The notes under the pieces were generated by a model, which searched no databases, was not told the DNA's origin, and was given only the letters and a program-made list of their open reading frames with translations. Shown here in pieces: positions 4,519 to 5,553 of a DNA stretch of 5,553 nucleotides. The first letter of the stretch is position 1, and the number at the start of each line of letters is the position of its first letter. The translations under genes were made by a program, and so were the position numbers. The DNA comes from Rickettsiales bacterium. GTDB taxonomy: Bacteria; Pseudomonadota; Alphaproteobacteria; Rs-D84; CACZYB01. The stretch spans positions 1-5,553 of the forward strand of contig JAISNH010000053.1 in assembly GCA_031276335.1 (NCBI GenBank), read 5' to 3'.

Positions 4519-5514
4519 TTAAAAACTTCCTCCATTTGCGCAGAAACGACCGGCCGAAGCCTGAAGATTCGACCCACTTGAACCGGCGCTCGAGCAGCTG
4601 GAGAGGCTGCCGAGGCAGCCGCCATACCGCTGGGACTTATCAAGCACGCAAGAGTTACCACTTGGTTTGCAATATATGAAAGAACCCTTGAGATTAAAGT
4701 ACCATTGGTCGCCAGGAATCCTACCTTCATTGTAAGCCTTGCACCTAAAGCATGCTGTACCCGCAGTGTTCTTATGATAGTCAGTATTGCAAGTAAACCC
4801 AGTGGCGCTACACGACGCATTGCTTGGACACGTCTTGCAAGTTCCTCCCGAGTAATAGGTTCCCGACCCGCACGACGTACAGGCCGTCCTGCCGGAATTG
4901 GGTATCTGTCCCGACGAACAGGCATAATACGAGCTGCTCCCGCTAGGACAGTAATAGCCTGACGGGCAAGTGTTGCAGCCGCTTTGTCCCGCGCTGCTCT
5001 GGTACGTTCCAGCTGGGCATGCAGTACAACTGGCCATTCCCGCCGTGGCATACGTGCCCGCTCCACACACAGTACATGCCGTCCGGGCGGCATTAGGTGC
5101 TTGTCCATTCGGACAGGTCTGCGGCGTGCTAGTACCTACAGGACAGTACTTCCCGCTAGGGCACTGAGCACACTCCGTCCCTGTTCCGTCGCTATACGTC
5201 CCGGCTGGACACGGAGTACATACATAAACCTGATCCGCGGCATGCGTACCGGCACTCCCCAATAACAATAATATGCTGATTATTCCGCCGTGGATTCCGG
5301 CGAAGGATTCTTTGCCTGGCCTGGATTCCGGTGTCAAGCACCGGAATGACAAAGGATTATGCTGCCCGGCGGTGGATACCGGCCTGCGCCGGTATGACGG
5401 ATTGGTGTGGATTCCCGCTTTCGCGGGAATGACGGATAGTTGCTCTTGGCCGCCGGCCTGTGCCGGCATAACGTTCTCACCGCCACATCGGCGGTCTTTC
5501 ATGGTCTTCTTCAT
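4519..5514 (-). CDS. Cysteine-rich secreted protein with GCC2/GCC3-like (ephrin-receptor-like) modules
   Basis: The product is 331 residues from the ATG at 5514, or 338 from one at 5535. I prefer 5514 because GGGAG lies 7 nt upstream. Numbering from 5535, residues 8-12 are basic. Residues 13-84 are encoded by palindromic repeats. Residues 85-95 are a hydrophobic core, ending in a signal-peptidase-I-like THA-A site (97-100). The exported part holds 27 cysteines. Modules such as CPAGTY, CPSGYYCP and RTACTSCGSGTY resemble the eukaryotic GCC2/GCC3 family. Two copies about 64 residues long (109-172, 173-235) show an internal duplication. The tail (266-338) has fewer cysteines and is unrecognised. 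Many disulfides and a surface or secreted location are inferred; function is unknown. No partner gene is visible, and the right flank is cut off. Confidence 0.75.
   Translation of the reverse strand: MKKTMKDRRCGGENVMPAQAGGQEQLSVIPAKAGIHTNPSYRRRPVSTAGQHNPLSFRCLTPESRPGKESFAGIHGGIISILLLLGSAGTHAADQVYVCTPCPAGTYSDGTGTECAQCPSGKYCPVGTSTPQTCPNGQAPNAARTACTVCGAGTYATAGMASCTACPAGTYQSSAGQSGCNTCPSGYYCPSGSSSYYACSSGQIPNSGRTACTSCGSGTYYSGGTCKTCPSNASCSATGFTCNTDYHKNTAGTACFRCKAYNEGRIPGDQWYFNLKGSFIYCKPSGNSCVLDKSQRYGGCLGSLSSCSSAGSSGSNLQASAGRFCANGGSF
4831..5211 (-). repeat. Internal duplication within the cysteine-rich gene
   Basis: Codons 109-172 (5020-5211) and 173-235 (4831-5019) encode two similar cysteine modules. 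Cysteines 109, 122, 125, 131, 141, 154, 157 and 170 recur 63-65 residues later at 173, 187, 190, 196, 206, 219, 222 and 233. Intervening motifs CPAGTY, CPSG-YCP and RTAC also repeat. This looks like duplication of one module followed by divergence. Confidence 0.75.
5325..5347 (+). repeat. Palindromic element
   Basis: Perfect 9-bp arms ATTCCGGTG and CACCGGAAT enclose TCAAG. TGG precedes and GAC follows, as in other family members. It lies inside the leader of the cysteine-rich gene. Confidence 0.8.
5376..5395 (+). repeat. Palindromic element
   Basis: Perfect 8-bp arms ATACCGGC and GCCGGTAT enclose CTGC. GTGG precedes and GACGG follows. Compared with the dRS3-like copies, both arms carry matching changes, so pairing is kept. 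Confidence 0.85.
5411..5430 (+). repeat. dRS3-like palindrome (ATTCCC-N8-GGGAAT)
   Basis: This is identical to the copy at 4338-4357, and the identity extends over GATTCCC through GACG (5410-5434). GTGG precedes and GACGG follows. It encodes VIPAKAGI in the leader of the cysteine-rich gene. Confidence 0.9.
5452..5467 (+). repeat. Short palindromic element
   Basis: Six-bp arms GCCGGC at 5452-5457 and 5462-5467 enclose CTGT. ATAACG follows, close to the ATGACG tail of the family, so this is a shorter or decayed member. Confidence 0.65.
5479..5495. repeat. Short palindrome at codons 14-19 of the cysteine-rich ORF
   Basis: Arms ACCGCC (5479-5484) and GGCGGT (5490-5495) enclose ACATC. It lies directly after the MKKTMK codons. 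The family flanks are not evident, so membership is uncertain. Confidence 0.45.
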
Positions 5515-5521
5515 AGTTTTT

Positions 5522-5529
5522 CTCCCTTT
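5522..5529 (-). promoter_or_regulatory. Ribosome binding site choosing the ATG at 5514
   Basis: The minus strand reads AAAGGGAG followed by 7 nt and then ATG. The alternative in-frame ATG at 5535 has only AAGG about 12 nt upstream, and starting there would place this site inside the coding region. This favours translation from 5514. Confidence 0.6.
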
Positions 5530-5553
5530 AGGCATCTTGTTCGATGCCCTTAT

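Larger units (their letters stand above)
5284..5499 (-). repeat. Cluster of palindromic elements in frame inside the signal-peptide coding region
   Basis: This 216-bp (72-codon) stretch lies between MKKTMK and the hydrophobic core. It consists almost wholly of short hairpin elements: 5325-5347, 5376-5395, 5411-5430, 5452-5467, 5479-5495 and a degenerate one at 5286-5302. The frame stays open throughout and yields peptides such as SVIPAKAGIH and PSYRRRPVST, which are familiar spurious or in-frame translations of such repeats. The effect is a leader of about 77 residues before the hydrophobic core. Confidence 0.7.

Noticed and set aside
4419..5108. 229-codon minus-strand frame overlapping the cysteine-rich gene
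   Set aside because: The alternative frame has the cysteine modules, their duplication and a signal peptide; this frame has nothing recognisable.

Overview
The window is most likely a chromosomal segment of an alphaproteobacterium, probably host-associated. The basis is the style of the PBP2 (N-terminal RRALL...RLYHLQI, the RGVISDRNG block, the C-terminal IGQGYTLVSPMQLAVMT stretch) and the gene order. The assignment is an inference from recognised protein style, not from a search. All credible genes lie on the minus strand, so the window is transcribed from right to left.

Positions 1-3933 hold a cell-shape (elongasome) operon: mreC (3064-3933), a possible 41-codon ORF (2906-3031), mreD (2403-2909), mrdA/PBP2 (574-2403) and the first 188 codons of rodA (1-564, running off the left edge). 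Packing is tight: the small ORF's stop overlaps the mreD start (ATGA), the mreD stop overlaps the mrdA start (TGATG), and 9 nt separate mrdA from rodA. MreC and MreD are the membrane scaffold, RodA polymerises lipid II into glycan and PBP2 crosslinks it, so the operon encodes the lateral-wall synthase except MreB. mreB is not at its usual place upstream of mreC. A sigma70-like promoter lies just before mreC, and an extended -10 candidate with a strong hairpin lies before mreD.

Positions 3934-4518 (585 bp) hold no convincing gene. They contain the mreC promoter, two copies plus a stub of a 114-bp tandem repeat, a fold-back hairpin at its end, and several short palindromic elements of the type ATTCCC-N8-GGGAAT, the same form as the Neisseria dRS3 repeat.

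Positions 4519-5514 encode a cysteine-rich secreted protein whose modules resemble the eukaryotic GCC2/GCC3 (ephrin-receptor-like) fold. Its 5' end is the most unusual part of the window. A run of five or six different palindromic elements lies in frame between a short basic start (MKKTMK) and the hydrophobic core of the signal peptide (IISILLLLGSAGTHA). The leader thus gains about 70 residues while the frame stays open.
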